From: Chlamydia serpentis
Lineage (GTDB): Bacteria; Chlamydiota; Chlamydiia; Chlamydiales; Chlamydiaceae
NCBI RefSeq assembly: GCF_900239945.1
Contig: NZ_LT993738.1
Span: forward strand, 1,134,610-1,198,609
Direction: 5' to 3'
Length of the DNA: 64,000 bases
A program made the translations under genes and the position numbers. Below are positions 47,727 through 57,903 of the stretch, piece by piece; position 1 is the first letter of the stretch; each line of letters begins with the position of its first letter. Below the pieces are notes generated by a model, which was given only the letters and a program-made list of their open reading frames with translations, was not told the origin of the DNA and searched no databases.

Positions 47727-48818
47727 ATGAAATCACACCAGGCCCTGCAGGGGATTTTTTTAATAAATATTGGATGTTTGTTATTAGGAATACGTTTGGG
47801 ATACTCAACTGAAATTCCTATGGCTTCTTCTAGATATGAGAATTTTTTAGAATCTAGGGAAGCAAACCCTGCAGGATTGGCAATCCACGATCGTATTTTG
47901 TTTAAGGTAGATGAAGAGAATGTAGTCACTACATTAGACGTTATTCATAAGTTAAATTTGTTATTTTATAATTCTTACCCCCATCTTATAGATTCTTTTT
48001 CAGCACGTTCTCAGTACTATACTGCTATGTGGCCTGTAGTCCTTGAGTCTGTAATTGATGAATTTTTAATGGTTGCAGACGCCAAGGAAAAGAAAATCAG
48101 TACAGATCCAACCTCAGTAAACCAAGAAATTGAAGAAATGTTTGGTAGAGATCTCTCTCCCTTGTATGCTCATTTTGAAATGACAGCTAATGATATTTTC
48201 AATGTGATAGATCGAACCCTAACAGCTCAACGGGTGATGGGGATGATGGTGCGCTCTAAAGTTATGTTGAAAGTAACTCCAGGAAAGATACGAGAATACT
48301 ATAAACAGCTAGAAGAAGAAGCTTCGAAGAAAATAATTTGGAAATATCGTGTGCTTACCGTTAAGGCAAATACAGAATCTTTGGCTAGTCAGATTGCAGA
48401 CAAGGTGCGTGCTCGTCTAAATGAAGGAAAAAATTGGGATAAAGATCGTTTAAGCGCTCTTGTGGTCTCTCAAGGCGGACAACTAGTGTGTTCAGACGAA
48501 TTTTCTCGAGAGAATAGCGAGTTGTCAGAAAGCCATAAGCAGGAGCTCGATGCGATTGGGTATCCTGAAGAATTCTGCGGTTTACCTAAAGCTCACAAGT
48601 CCGGATATAAACTTTATATGTTATTAGACAAGGCTACAGGTTCTGTAGAATCTCTAGATCTTATGGAGCCTAAGATCAAACAACATCTTTTTGCTTTAGA
48701 AGCTGAAAGCGTAGAGAAGCAATACAAGGATAAGTTGCGTAAACGCTATGGTTATGATGCTTCTATGATTACAAAACTTCTTTCTGAAGAAGCTCCCCCG
48801 TTGTTTTCCTTATTGTAG
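47727..48818 (+). CDS. SurA-like periplasmic chaperone (PPIase-related)
   Basis: A 363-residue protein with an N-terminal signal sequence or anchor (residues 9-26). [22 protein letters not shown] resembles the start of SurA, where a short strand with 'VN..VIT..D' opens the chaperone domain. The helical core and the C-terminal segment [15 protein letters not shown] also fit SurA, while a parvulin active site is not clear. A chaperone for outer membrane proteins is the likely role. It lies just upstream of ksgA (8 bases), as surA does in E. coli. Confidence 0.68.
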   Translation: MKSHQALQGIFLINIGCLLLGIRLGYSTEIPMASSRYENFLESREANPAGLAIHDRILFKVDEENVVTTLDVIHKLNLLFYNSYPHLIDSFSARSQYYTAMWPVVLESVIDEFLMVADAKEKKISTDPTSVNQEIEEMFGRDLSPLYAHFEMTANDIFNVIDRTLTAQRVMGMMVRSKVMLKVTPGKIREYYKQLEEEASKKIIWKYRVLTVKANTESLASQIADKVRARLNEGKNWDKDRLSALVVSQGGQLVCSDEFSRENSELSESHKQELDAIGYPEEFCGLPKAHKSGYKLYMLLDKATGSVESLDLMEPKIKQHLFALEAESVEKQYKDKLRKRYGYDASMITKLLSEEAPPLFSLL

Positions 48819-48826
48819 GAGCTTTA

Positions 48827-49663
48827 GTGACAAGAAGTTCTCCTGCGCAGCTTACGCGCTTTCTTTCTGAAGTCCAGAATAAACCCAAGAAACGCTTGTC
48901 TCAGAATTTTTTGGTCGATCAAAATATTGTCAAAAAGATCATTAGCACATCCCAAGTTGTTCCTGGAGATTGGGTTTTAGAAATAGGCCCAGGATTCGGA
49001 GCTCTTACAGAAGGTCTTGTGGCTGCGGGAGTCCAGCTAATTGCTATTGAAAAAGATCCCATGTTTGTACGATCTTTAGAGGAGCTTCCTATCCGCTTAG
49101 AAATTACCGATGCTTGTAAATATTCCTTAGATCAGTTGGAAGATTATAGGGTCCTTGGGAAAGGTAGAGTGGTTGCAAATCTTCCCTACCATATTACGAC
49201 TCCATTACTTACAAAATTATTTTCTGAAGCTCCAGATCTATGGAAAACAGTGACTGTCATGGTACAAAATGAAGTAGCTCAACGTATAGTAGCTCAACCT
49301 GGAAGCAGGGATTATAGTTCTTTAACCATTTTTTTACAGTTTTTTGCTGATATACACTATGCCTTTAAGGTGACTCCTTCATGCTTTTATCCTAAACCAA
49401 ATGTACATTCTGCTGTCATCCATATGAAGGTAAAAGAGCAATTCCCTTTATCAAAAGAGAAAATTCCACTGTTCTTTAATCTAACAAGAACAGCATTCCA
49501 ACAACGCCGTAAAACACTTGTTAATACTTTGAAAAATCTTTATCCCAAAGATAAGGTCGCTAAGGTTTTACAGCAATTAGATTTTTCTCTAAATGTGCGT
49601 CCCGAGGTTCTCAGTTTAAACGATTACCTTAACCTGTTTCATAATATGATAGGAGTCTTATAG
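48827..49663 (+). CDS. ksgA: 16S rRNA dimethyladenosine transferase
   Basis: A 278-residue methyltransferase (RsmA) that dimethylates two adenines near the 3' end of 16S rRNA. Start is GTG with a TAGGAG Shine-Dalgarno. Motifs: [30 protein letters not shown] for SAM, and the catalytic [11 protein letters not shown]. It converges with dxs, 30 bases away. Confidence 0.96.
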   Translation: MTRSSPAQLTRFLSEVQNKPKKRLSQNFLVDQNIVKKIISTSQVVPGDWVLEIGPGFGALTEGLVAAGVQLIAIEKDPMFVRSLEELPIRLEITDACKYSLDQLEDYRVLGKGRVVANLPYHITTPLLTKLFSEAPDLWKTVTVMVQNEVAQRIVAQPGSRDYSSLTIFLQFFADIHYAFKVTPSCFYPKPNVHSAVIHMKVKEQFPLSKEKIPLFFNLTRTAFQQRRKTLVNTLKNLYPKDKVAKVLQQLDFSLNVRPEVLSLNDYLNLFHNMIGVL

Positions 49664-49693
49664 AGTTTGCTTAGAATTCTTTAAAGATAAAAA

Positions 49694-51628
49694 CTAAACT
49701 TTTATATCTCCAAAAGATTGATTTTTTGATCTAAAGTTGAAGTGGGTAAGAATACGGTTCATCATACTATTCTCATCAATGCCAGCAGCTTTTGTAAGAG
49801 CATTTTTGCTGCCGTGTGGCAGGAATATATCGGGAATCGCAAAATTCAAAACATCTACCTTAAAATTGAACATAGATACAAAATTATTAAACTCTGATGA
49901 GAGTCCTCCGCGAATAGAGTGCTCTTCCATTGTAATCACTTTAGAATGCTTCATGAGAAGAAGGCTGAATAAATCGTTGTCTAAGGGTTTTACAAAGATA
50001 GGGTCTACAACCGTTGCAGAAATCCCATAAGCGAGTAACTGGTGTTTTATAGATAATGCTGTGAAGCAGAGAGTGCCTAGAGCTATAATTAGGACGTCTT
50101 CACCTTGTGATAGAGTCTCAGCATTTCCTGGAGCTCTTAAGAAATTTGGATCACCGTTAAGAGGATCACCGTAAGGAGCCGGAACATTAGGGTAGCGAAT
50201 GGCACAGGGAGCAGACCAGTGTAAAGAAGAGAAGAGAAGTTGTTGTAATACTACATGGCTACGTGGTTGGCAGATGATCATCTGGGGCATAGCACGTAGA
50301 AAGCTCATATCATAGATGCCGTGGTGACTGCGTCCATCGCTATAAGCAAGTCCTGCTCGATCTATAGCAAAGATAACTGGAAGATGTTGCATACAGACGT
50401 CATGGAAAACATTGTCTAAAGCACGATGTAAAAATGTAGAATATATCGAACAGATCACAGGATTGCCAGCTTTGGCAATTCCAGCACTAAAGGTTACAGC
50501 ATGGCTTTCGGCAATCCCGACATCAAAGAAACGCTCAGGAAATTTTTGTTTAAATCCTTCCAAGCGTGATCCTAATGACATTGCAGGAGTCACAACATGG
50601 AGGCGAGAAGAAATCTCGCCGAGTTCACATACTGTCTGACCAAATATATCTGGGAAAGAAGGCTTGGGCTTAATAATGGGAAGATGTTTTTCTGTTTCTG
50701 ATTTATTGAAATTTGCACTTACACCATGATATTTCGCAGGATTCTCTTGAGCTTGATCTAAACCTTTACCTTTAGTTGTGCAGACATGAAAGAGAATAGG
50801 AAAAGGTAAGTTCCTGATTGTCTGAAGTAGAGTAATCATTTTTTTAAGATTATGACCGTCTACAGGACCGACATAAGCCAAGCCAAATTGTTCAAATAGA
50901 GGGGCAGGACAAAATAGATTCTTAACACACTGTGAGAGTTTGTGGCTATGTTTTGCTAGGTTAGTCCCATAGCGTGGAATCTTAGAAAGCCACTGCTCAA
51001 CTTGCTTGGTGAGTTTGTTTGTGGTAGGATGATGTAGCCATCGAGAGAAGATTTGGGACATCATCCCCACGTTTTTAGATATAGACATATTATTGTCATT
51101 CAAAATGACAATAAACTTGGATAAATCAGTTGAAACATTGTTTAAAGCTTCTAAAGTAAGACCACAAGAAAATGCAGCATCTCCGAGAATAGGAATCACA
51201 TGTGTACGTGATTCTAAAGGAGTTGTTTTTGCCATTCCTAAGGCTAAAGATAACGCTGTCCCTGCGTGTCCTGAGAAAAATAAATCATGATCTGCTTCTG
51301 TAGGGTTAATAAAACCACTGAGTCCGTTATCATTGCGAATGCGGTCGAATCTCTCTGTATTTCGTCCTGTGAGTAGTTTATGCGAATAGGTTTGGTGTCC
51401 TACATCAAAAATAAATTTATCCTTGGGGGAAGAAAAAACATAGTGCAAGGCTATAGTAAGTTCTACCATGCCTAGGTTTGAAGAGAGGTGACCGCCTGTT
51501 TGTGATAATACCGAGATAATGCGATAACGGATTTCTTCGGCTAGATCAGGAAGTTGAGCAATAGGTAGCTTCTTTAAATCTGTAGGAGACAATATTTGAT
51601 CTAAAAGGGGAAAGGAAGAAGAAGCCAT
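49694..51628 (-). CDS. dxs: 1-deoxy-D-xylulose-5-phosphate synthase
   Basis: A 644-residue thiamine-diphosphate enzyme, first step of the MEP isoprenoid pathway. I use the ATG at 51628 (MASSSFPLLDQIL); the frame is open 28 codons further but overlaps the upstream small gene. Motifs: GHQTYSHKLLTGR, FFSGHAGTALSLALGMA, the TPP loop GDAAFSCGLTLEALNN, and VTFSAGIAKAG in the transketolase-like central domain. Last gene of xseA-xseB-ORF85-dxs. Confidence 0.95.
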   Translation of the reverse strand: MASSSFPLLDQILSPTDLKKLPIAQLPDLAEEIRYRIISVLSQTGGHLSSNLGMVELTIALHYVFSSPKDKFIFDVGHQTYSHKLLTGRNTERFDRIRNDNGLSGFINPTEADHDLFFSGHAGTALSLALGMAKTTPLESRTHVIPILGDAAFSCGLTLEALNNVSTDLSKFIVILNDNNMSISKNVGMMSQIFSRWLHHPTTNKLTKQVEQWLSKIPRYGTNLAKHSHKLSQCVKNLFCPAPLFEQFGLAYVGPVDGHNLKKMITLLQTIRNLPFPILFHVCTTKGKGLDQAQENPAKYHGVSANFNKSETEKHLPIIKPKPSFPDIFGQTVCELGEISSRLHVVTPAMSLGSRLEGFKQKFPERFFDVGIAESHAVTFSAGIAKAGNPVICSIYSTFLHRALDNVFHDVCMQHLPVIFAIDRAGLAYSDGRSHHGIYDMSFLRAMPQMIICQPRSHVVLQQLLFSSLHWSAPCAIRYPNVPAPYGDPLNGDPNFLRAPGNAETLSQGEDVLIIALGTLCFTALSIKHQLLAYGISATVVDPIFVKPLDNDLFSLLLMKHSKVITMEEHSIRGGLSSEFNNFVSMFNFKVDVLNFAIPDIFLPHGSKNALTKAAGIDENSMMNRILTHFNFRSKNQSFGDIKV

Positions 51629-51632
51629 TGTC

Positions 51633-51890
51633 TTAGTTATGTGGATGGATAGAAAATGTTTGTAATATAGGATCTCCAGAAGGACTTTTACGTAGGTCTC
51701 CCTTAGAGTCAATAGAAAGAAGATACGACTGTTGATTTTTTTTTAAAGCTCTATGTAATCCTGCGTGGATTAACAAAAACATTGTCTCATATGTACTTAG
51801 AACATCGCCCAAAGAAGTTAGGTTTTCTAGGGATTGCTGAAGGGCAAATAACTCCTTTAATAACGGATTGTCGTGATTGGCTTCTACCAT
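51633..51890 (-). CDS. Small protein of unknown function between xseB and dxs
   Basis: An 85-residue ORF, clearly part of the operon: 19 bases after xseB and 4 bases before the dxs ATG. The first 55 residues are helical (LLKELFALQQSLENLTSLGDV) and the rest polar. No motif or signal peptide, and no family recognised. The tight spacing supports it being real; without it there would be an odd 280-base hole in the operon. Confidence 0.68.
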   Translation of the reverse strand: MVEANHDNPLLKELFALQQSLENLTSLGDVLSTYETMFLLIHAGLHRALKKNQQSYLLSIDSKGDLRKSPSGDPILQTFSIHPHN

Positions 51891-51909
51891 AGGACTACCT
51901 GGCTAGCGT

Positions 51910-52122
51910 TTATTCTTGAGAGTTGGAACTTTCATGACGCCGTTCTGAGAGTTCATGAACTCTTTGCTCTACTTGTCGAATGCGAGCTTCACAAATACGC
52001 ATTAAGGAATCAGCTTCCTCATATAATGCCAGAGATGTATCTAAAGATGTTGTAGGTTGATTCATTAGATCGGCAATTTCTTCTAACCGTTGCATTGCAT
52101 TCTCAAAGGGGACTTCTTCCAT
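51910..52122 (-). CDS. xseB: Exodeoxyribonuclease VII small subunit
   Basis: A 70-residue protein with the XseB core: [18 protein letters not shown] then [20 protein letters not shown]. It binds the large subunit to form the single-strand-specific nuclease ExoVII. It starts 3 bases after the xseA stop. Confidence 0.93.
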   Translation of the reverse strand: MEEVPFENAMQRLEEIADLMNQPTTSLDTSLALYEEADSLMRICEARIRQVEQRVHELSERRHESSNSQE

Positions 52123-52125
52123 GGC

Positions 52126-53790
52126 CTAGCCCTTTATACGTTTATCAACTTCTATATCTGTCACAGTTAAAATGGCTTCGCCATCATGCAACCGAACCCT
52201 TACACGACCATTTTCTTGTAAGTTATCCACAGAAATAATAGCGAACTTTTTATTAAAGTCAAAGAGCATTGAGTATCCGCGTTTTAAAACATTTTTAGGA
52301 TTTAAGGAATGAAGTTGTTCCTTTAACGCAGAGTAACGGGAGACATAACTTGCGTAACGATGCTCTAAAATTGTTGCAAAAGTTTCGTTTAAATTTTCAT
52401 ACAAGATTTTTTGATTTTGGACATTTAACAAGCATTCTCGCGCTAGACGTTTCTCTAGTAGCTTGAGATGTTGCAAATGAATAGAGAGCTGTTGCTCTAA
52501 AGCATTTTGAGCATGCTTAAGCAAAGCATGCTTATGACAAAAAACCTCTCTTTGATAGTGCAGTCGTCGGGAGATCAAGGCCTTGAGTTGTTGCTGCCGG
52601 GAAGATAATTTCTGTGATAGCTGTTGAAGTTGGCGAGGGGGTATAAGATTTTTTTTTACTTGATAGCAGTGTCTTTGGATGGAAAGTAGTTTATGGGATA
52701 AGGCTTGTAAAAGCATTTTTTGTAAGTCTTGAAGTTTACAGTTTGTTCGAGAAACAAGGTCTCCTTGTAGCCAACGTGAGATGTTGGTATAGTATTGTTT
52801 ACTTTGATTAAGCTTTGTCAGTATACATTTTTTAATGGCTATTTCAATATAGTCGATCTGTTGTTGTGCTGTAGCATAGAATTCTGCACGATCTAAAAAG
52901 CGTCTCCAAGGAATAAGTTGTTGTTTTTTTGATGCAAGGAATTGTCGTGAGTGAGATATCAGATAACGCAGATACCCTTCTAAGATTTGCACTTGCTCCT
53001 CACTACTTTTACATACAATTTCTGCCGCTGCAGAAGGGGTAGGAGCGCGTACATCAGCAGCAAAATCACATAAGGTATAGTCTGTTTCATGGCCAACAGC
53101 AGAAAGTATCGGTAGTCTGCTTGCATGGATTGCTTTAACTAAAATTTCTTCGTTGAATGCCCAGAGATCTTCGATACTGCCTCCACCTCGAGCAATAATA
53201 AGTACGTCGGCCAGGCCCTCAGTGTTCATGACTTCAATTGCTTTTGAGATTTCATGAGCCGCAGAACTTCCTTGCACAGTAACTGGATAAATGAACACTT
53301 TATAGTTATAGGCGCGTCGAGAAAGTACTTGCAAGATATCTTGAATGACAGCCCCTATTGGGCTAGTAATGACACCGATGCATTTGGGAGTGCTAGGAAG
53401 TGGCTTTTTCTTCTCAACAGCGAAATATCCTTCAGCAGTAAGACGTTTTTTAATTTCTTCAAATTTTTGTAAGAGATCGCCTTCTCCAGAATAAACCAAA
53501 GCATGAGCTACAATTTGGTATTGTCCCCTAGGAGCATAGACAGCGAGCTTCCCGTGAATAATAACAGCATCTCCGTCTTTAGGTTTGCGTTCATAATACT
53601 TACTTTTAAAATGGAAAAACGCACCGTTAAGGAAAGCTTTATTATCTTTAATGCCAAAATAGAGATGTCCACTAGGCTGTAAGGAGACGTTGCTAAGTTC
53701 GCCTTTAACTACGACATGACAAAAATTTGACTCAAGAAGAGTCTTAATGCGCTCAGTTAAAAGTGCAACAGCCTCTGGAGGCGATGACAT
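52126..53790 (-). CDS. xseA: Exodeoxyribonuclease VII large subunit
   Basis: A 554-residue protein. The N-terminal OB fold ([20 protein letters not shown]) is followed by the catalytic domain with [31 protein letters not shown] and [25 protein letters not shown] long coiled coil at about 290-480 and a C-terminal segment (LKRGYSMLF) complete the family layout. Longer than the E. coli protein (456), mainly in the coiled coil. Confidence 0.95.
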   Translation of the reverse strand: MSSPPEAVALLTERIKTLLESNFCHVVVKGELSNVSLQPSGHLYFGIKDNKAFLNGAFFHFKSKYYERKPKDGDAVIIHGKLAVYAPRGQYQIVAHALVYSGEGDLLQKFEEIKKRLTAEGYFAVEKKKPLPSTPKCIGVITSPIGAVIQDILQVLSRRAYNYKVFIYPVTVQGSSAAHEISKAIEVMNTEGLADVLIIARGGGSIEDLWAFNEEILVKAIHASRLPILSAVGHETDYTLCDFAADVRAPTPSAAAEIVCKSSEEQVQILEGYLRYLISHSRQFLASKKQQLIPWRRFLDRAEFYATAQQQIDYIEIAIKKCILTKLNQSKQYYTNISRWLQGDLVSRTNCKLQDLQKMLLQALSHKLLSIQRHCYQVKKNLIPPRQLQQLSQKLSSRQQQLKALISRRLHYQREVFCHKHALLKHAQNALEQQLSIHLQHLKLLEKRLARECLLNVQNQKILYENLNETFATILEHRYASYVSRYSALKEQLHSLNPKNVLKRGYSMLFDFNKKFAIISVDNLQENGRVRVRLHDGEAILTVTDIEVDKRIKG

Positions 53791-53896
53791 AATAGGAAGG
53801 CCTCTCTGCAGAATTGAGAGGGTTTAGATTAGTTCATTTTCTGATAGAAAACTATTAAAAAATCATTGATTCTTTCAGGAAAGTAAGGAGAACAAT

Positions 53897-54661
53897 ATGA
53901 CGAGAAAACGTTATGCTTTGGGCAACTGGAAAATGCATAAAACAATACAGGATACAGAAGCGTACGTTCAAACACTTGCTGCTCTATTAGAGGGAGAACC
54001 TCTTGGGTGTACTATAGGTATTGCTCCTCCATTTACCTCTTTGTACTCTTGTGATAAGGTAATAAACGCTACGGGTGCTTCTGTTTGGTTAGGGGCACAA
54101 AACGTATATCCAGAGACTGCGGGAGCTTTTACTGGAGAGATTTCCTTGCTCATGCTGGGGGAGGTTGGGGTAAAGTTTGTTTTAGTAGGGCATTCAGAGC
54201 GACGGCATATTTTTGGAGAGAGTGATTCTTTCATAGCTTCTAAAGTAAAGGCTGTGGCTCAGGCAGGACTTGTCCCTGTTCTTTGCATTGGTGAGAGCCT
54301 AACAGTTCGTGAACAGGGAAAGACGTGTGAGCTAATCGAAACCCAGCTACTTTCAGGACTAAAAGAAATTCCGAATAATGTCGACTTTTTGATTGCTTAT
54401 GAGCCTATATGGGCAATTGGCACAGGGCAGGTGGCTAAAGCCTCTGATGTCCAGCGTATTCACTTGTTTTGTCGTGAGGTGCTAGCAAAAAGATTTTCTA
54501 AAATCGTAGCAGAGACAGTTCCCATTTTATATGGAGGATCTGTGAAAGCGGATAACGCTCAGGATTTAGGTCAATGTGATGATGTGGATGGCCTTTTAGT
54601 CGGTGGAGCTTCTTTGGAGGCTCAAAATTTTTTTGATGTGGCTAGAAATTTTTGTTGGTAG
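53897..54661 (+). CDS. tpiA: Triosephosphate isomerase
   Basis: A 254-residue TIM barrel of glycolysis. GNWKMHK with the active-site Asn and Lys, [13 protein letters not shown] with the catalytic His loop, the catalytic Glu in [12 protein letters not shown] and the phosphate loop [11 protein letters not shown] are all present. Shine-Dalgarno AAGGAG precedes the ATG. Divergent from xseA. Confidence 0.97.
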   Translation: MTRKRYALGNWKMHKTIQDTEAYVQTLAALLEGEPLGCTIGIAPPFTSLYSCDKVINATGASVWLGAQNVYPETAGAFTGEISLLMLGEVGVKFVLVGHSERRHIFGESDSFIASKVKAVAQAGLVPVLCIGESLTVREQGKTCELIETQLLSGLKEIPNNVDFLIAYEPIWAIGTGQVAKASDVQRIHLFCREVLAKRFSKIVAETVPILYGGSVKADNAQDLGQCDDVDGLLVGGASLEAQNFFDVARNFCW

Positions 54662-54673
54662 TTTAGGAGATTT

Positions 54674-54895
54674 ATGAAATTGTTATACCTATTTTTTCTT
54701 TGTTTCTTAGGTTGTTGTTGTCAGGGATTTACTGAAAACCTTAACTTTGATCTATTTTCCCCATCGGACGATAATCAAAGAACAGAGTGTGATGATAGCT
54801 ATATGATGGAAGGGCATGAAGACGAATATGTCTCTATATATAGAATTAATTTTCAGATGGTCAATAATTGCTTTTTTTACCACAATGTTATCTAG
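54674..54895 (+). CDS. Small exported or lipoprotein-like protein
   Basis: A 73-residue ORF 12 bases after tpiA with TTAGGAG upstream. Its start, MKLLYLFFLCFLGCCCQGF, is a short signal peptide followed by three Cys, resembling but not matching a strict lipobox. The rest is acidic (SPSDDNQRTECDDSYMMEG). No family recognised. Good ribosome site and spacing favour a real gene. Confidence 0.6.
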   Translation: MKLLYLFFLCFLGCCCQGFTENLNFDLFSPSDDNQRTECDDSYMMEGHEDEYVSIYRINFQMVNNCFFYHNVI

Positions 54896-55041
54896 ATCCA
54901 CAAGCTTACGTATTGGATTAGATCTGTATCATGTGCTAGGAGAACGGTGCTTCTAGCATTTACATCTAGCACTAAAAATAAGGATTTTCCATTGCTCAAT
55001 TTCTTGTATTTTAATCGGTGTCTTTAGGTAAGGAGAACGGC

Positions 55042-55359
55042 ATGACGGTGTTATTTTACGCATTTTTATTCATCTTCCTTTTTCTATGTGTAGTTCTTTG
55101 TAGCTTAATTTTAGTTCAAGAAAGTAAGAGCATGGGATTAGGTTCTTCGTTCGGTGTGGATTCTGGAGATTCTGTATTTGGTGTTTCTACTCCAGATATT
55201 TTGAAAAAAGTAACCACATGGTTTGCTGTTGCTTTCTGTGTAGGCTGTTTATTACTTTCGTTTTCAACAAATCTCTTAGGAAAAAAGTTAGATATTAAAG
55301 AATTTCCAGTAAGTGTTTCTGAGGAGATTCAAAGTGAAGTTGCTGCTGATAAAGATTAA
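55042..55359 (+). CDS. secG: Protein translocase subunit SecG
   Basis: A 105-residue protein with two membrane helices (about 3-24 and 55-80) and the SecG loop LILVQESKSMGLGSSFG between them. The ATG at 55042 is preceded by AAGGAGA, which decides it over an in-frame GTG 24 bases upstream. It is part of SecYEG in the inner membrane. Confidence 0.9.
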   Translation: MTVLFYAFLFIFLFLCVVLCSLILVQESKSMGLGSSFGVDSGDSVFGVSTPDILKKVTTWFAVAFCVGCLLLSFSTNLLGKKLDIKEFPVSVSEEIQSEVAADKD

Positions 55360-55649
55360 AAAAAATCACGTTTAATTTCTTGCCTCTTTGGCTAGGTGTT
55401 TTTCTAGTCAAGAAGGAGAGTAGGCTGGTTTTTATTCTCAAACGAAGTATGACTTTACGAGGCCTTCATCTTTTAAATAAGAATGACAGTTTTTTAGTAT
55501 CCTCTTCCATGTCTCTGTCATTCCTGGCGCTAAGAAATTCTTTTTTTGCCCAAAGTATATTGATTTATCAGTATAAGAAGTATTTTGGCTTTACATATTT
55601 GTTTTATCAGCCTTCTTCCTAGAAATCTATTAAGGCCATGTTATAGACC

Positions 55650-56210
55650 ATGATTAGACGATTAGAATATTACGGTAGTCCTATTTTAAGGAAAAAATCT
55701 GTTTTAATTACAGAGATTACAGATGAAATTCAAAATCTTGTTAGAGATATGTGTGATACTATGGAAGCCCATAGAGGGGTAGGCCTCGCTGCCCCCCAAG
55801 TAGGAAAAAATATCAGCCTATTTGTTATGTGTGTAGAGAGAGAGAGCCTAGATGGAGAATTGATTTTTTGTGAGTCTCCGAGGGTATTTATCAATCCGAC
55901 TCTGTCTAATCCTTCTGAAACACTGGTAATAGGTAGAGAAGGATGCCTTTCAATTCCTGGACTACGGGGCGAAGTATTTCGTCCTAAAAACATTACAGTG
56001 ACTGCTATGGATCTTAATGGAAAGACGTTTACCGAGAATTTAGAAGGATTTACTGCTCGTATCATTATGCACGAAACAGACCATCTTAATGGAATTCTCT
56101 ATATTGACCTTATGGAAGAACCTCGAGATCCAAAGAAATTTAAAGCTGCTTTAGAGAAAATTAAGCGTCGTTATAACTCACATTTGAGTAAAGAGGAAAT
56201 TGTTTCTTAA
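55650..56210 (+). CDS. def: Peptide deformylase
   Basis: A 186-residue metalloenzyme removing the formyl group from nascent proteins. All three motifs are present: [18 protein letters not shown] (metal Cys) and the HETDH metal site in [11 protein letters not shown]. Length normal. The 290-base stretch between secG and def carries only a doubtful 80-codon ORF. Confidence 0.97.
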   Translation: MIRRLEYYGSPILRKKSVLITEITDEIQNLVRDMCDTMEAHRGVGLAAPQVGKNISLFVMCVERESLDGELIFCESPRVFINPTLSNPSETLVIGREGCLSIPGLRGEVFRPKNITVTAMDLNGKTFTENLEGFTARIIMHETDHLNGILYIDLMEEPRDPKKFKAALEKIKRRYNSHLSKEEIVS

Positions 56211-56275
56211 TTAAAATGCAGGATTTTTACTTGCTTCCTAGACTTGATTAAATCAGAACGAAGCTATCTTCACGA

Positions 56276-57160
56276 CTATATTTCTTCAAAAGTTTTAAAA
56301 TGTGTTTTACTAATCTTTTCTAAAAAATCTTTCCCTCTTTGTTTGGCAATTACCTTTGCTGTTTCTTTAACGTTACTTCCCGAACCTTTAGGAAGCTGCA
56401 ACTGATATTTTTGTTCTAGTTTTTGTATTGAATTTACAAATGCGTCCCGAGCTATTATCGAAGCTGCGGCTACAATAACATCTTGTTCTGCGTGGGTTTT
56501 TTGTATCACAGAAATGTCGGTTGCTTTTTGCTTGAGAGCATTGAGTAAAGTCTGTTTGGAAGATGCAAACTGATCTGAAATTGCAAATACATCTCCCGAA
56601 GGCCTGGGTGCTAAGTTATTGATAATAGTAGCGTGAGCCCAAGCAAGAAGCTTATTTAAGTTATGAAATTTTCTATACAGCTCGTTGTATTTTTCTGGAT
56701 ACAAGATGATTAGATCACAGACACATAACGAGCGTATGATCCGTGCTAAGGAAATAATTTTACTATCTTTAAGATTTTTAGAGTCTTGAACGTTACTATC
56801 ATAAAGTTTTTTTAAAATCTCAGATTGATCAGCATAGACTCCTGCTATACATAGGGGACCAAAAAAATCTCCTTTCCCAGATTCATCTACTCCTAATCGT
56901 GGGCGAAGATCTTGTTCTAAGGCGGTATGAGTAAATCTGTGCAAAACTTCAGGTTCCAGGAAAAATTCTATAAATTCTTGAGCTCCCTTACCCTGTATAA
57001 CAAGTTTACCTGAGGAATATAGGGTACAGGTAACAGATTTAGACTGAGCTTGAAATATAGTATTTTGTGGCTGAGAAAAGGTGAAATCTTTTTCTTCCAG
57101 TTGAGTTCTTAAATTATTTTGAGCAGAGGTTGTTAAAGTAATAACAAAGGGTGTTGACAT
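56276..57160 (-). CDS. rnhC: Ribonuclease HIII
   Basis: A 294-residue RNase HIII. An N-terminal substrate-binding domain (residues 1-85) precedes the catalytic domain with GVDESGKGDFFGPLCIAG and the acidic residues in HAEQDVIVAAASIIARDAF. It cuts RNA in RNA-DNA hybrids. Convergent with def. Confidence 0.95.
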   Translation of the reverse strand: MSTPFVITLTTSAQNNLRTQLEEKDFTFSQPQNTIFQAQSKSVTCTLYSSGKLVIQGKGAQEFIEFFLEPEVLHRFTHTALEQDLRPRLGVDESGKGDFFGPLCIAGVYADQSEILKKLYDSNVQDSKNLKDSKIISLARIIRSLCVCDLIILYPEKYNELYRKFHNLNKLLAWAHATIINNLAPRPSGDVFAISDQFASSKQTLLNALKQKATDISVIQKTHAEQDVIVAAASIIARDAFVNSIQKLEQKYQLQLPKGSGSNVKETAKVIAKQRGKDFLEKISKTHFKTFEEI

Positions 57161-57420
57161 GCAGGAAATCTACCTATGAATTATAAAAATGCTTACAACT
57201 GCTTGGTTCTTAACCCTATAAACAAGATGCTAGGGGTTTATTATTTTTATTTCTAAGTAATATACTGTATAGAGAAGACATTTTCCAAGTACAAATTAAA
57301 AGACAATTTTGTATATTCCTGCAAATAACTTAGGAGTGCAAAAGATATAGGCGTGAAAACTATCTTGTATTTTAAAGTCTCAGGGTTTTTGAGGAACAGT
57401 AAATAGGTAAAGTTGATTTT

Positions 57421-57852
57421 ATGAAGGAACACATACATAAAGAACTTCTACATCTAGGCGAGATTTTTCGTGTGTCAAGAGAGTCTCAATCACTATCATT
57501 AAAAGATGTAGAAGCTGCAACTTCGATACGTTATTCTTGTTTAGAAGCTATTGAACAGGGATATTTAGGCAAGTTAATTTCCCCAATTTATGCTCAAGGA
57601 TTTATTAAAAAGTATGCTACTTATCTTGGATTGGATGGCGAAACTATTTTACAAGAACATCCCTATGTAATGAAAATTTTCAAGGACTTTTCAGAGCATA
57701 ATATGGAAATGCTTTTGGACCTTGAGTCCATGGGGGGGAGGAATTCTCCTGAAAGAGCTATTCATTCTTGGTCAAACCTTTGGTGGGCAGGATTAATTGT
57801 TTTAGGGGGAATTTCCATATGGTGGTTAGGGTCTCTGTTTTCTGTTTTTTAA
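57421..57852 (+). CDS. rodZ: Short RodZ-like cell-shape protein
   Basis: A 143-residue protein: N-terminal helix-turn-helix of the RodZ/Cro type (LGEIFRVSRESQSLSLKDVEAATSIRYSCLEAIE, given in parts: residues 11-44), ISPIYAQGFIKKYATYLGLD as in RodZ, then one membrane helix at about 122-141. It stops right after the helix, without the periplasmic domain of E. coli RodZ. Chlamydial RodZ is known to be short and to work with MreB in division. A G7 run at 57732-57738 lies in the linker. Confidence 0.86.
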   Translation: MKEHIHKELLHLGEIFRVSRESQSLSLKDVEAATSIRYSCLEAIEQGYLGKLISPIYAQGFIKKYATYLGLDGETILQEHPYVMKIFKDFSEHNMEMLLDLESMGGRNSPERAIHSWSNLWWAGLIVLGGISIWWLGSLFSVF

Positions 57853-57860
57853 CTCAAGGC

Positions 57861-57886
57861 CTGTTGGTCTATATTTAGACCAACAG
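57861..57886. terminator. Hairpin between convergent rodZ and Cys-rich gene
   Basis: CTGTTGGTCTA and TAGACCAACAG form a perfect 11-bp stem with loop TATT. ACTCA and TGAGT outside it can pair too. It lies in the 51-base convergent gap and could end both transcripts, though the T-runs are weak. Confidence 0.65.
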
Positions 57887-57903
57887 ATGAGTAGGTAGTA
57901 CTT

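Noticed and set aside
55380..55622. 80-codon ORF between secG and def
   Set aside because: TTG start, no Shine-Dalgarno, no recognisable family, composition like AT-rich non-coding sequence. It could be real but I cannot support it.
57253..57438. 61-codon minus-strand ORF upstream of rodZ
   Set aside because: It overlaps the rodZ start on the other strand, lacks a ribosome site and looks like translated promoter sequence.
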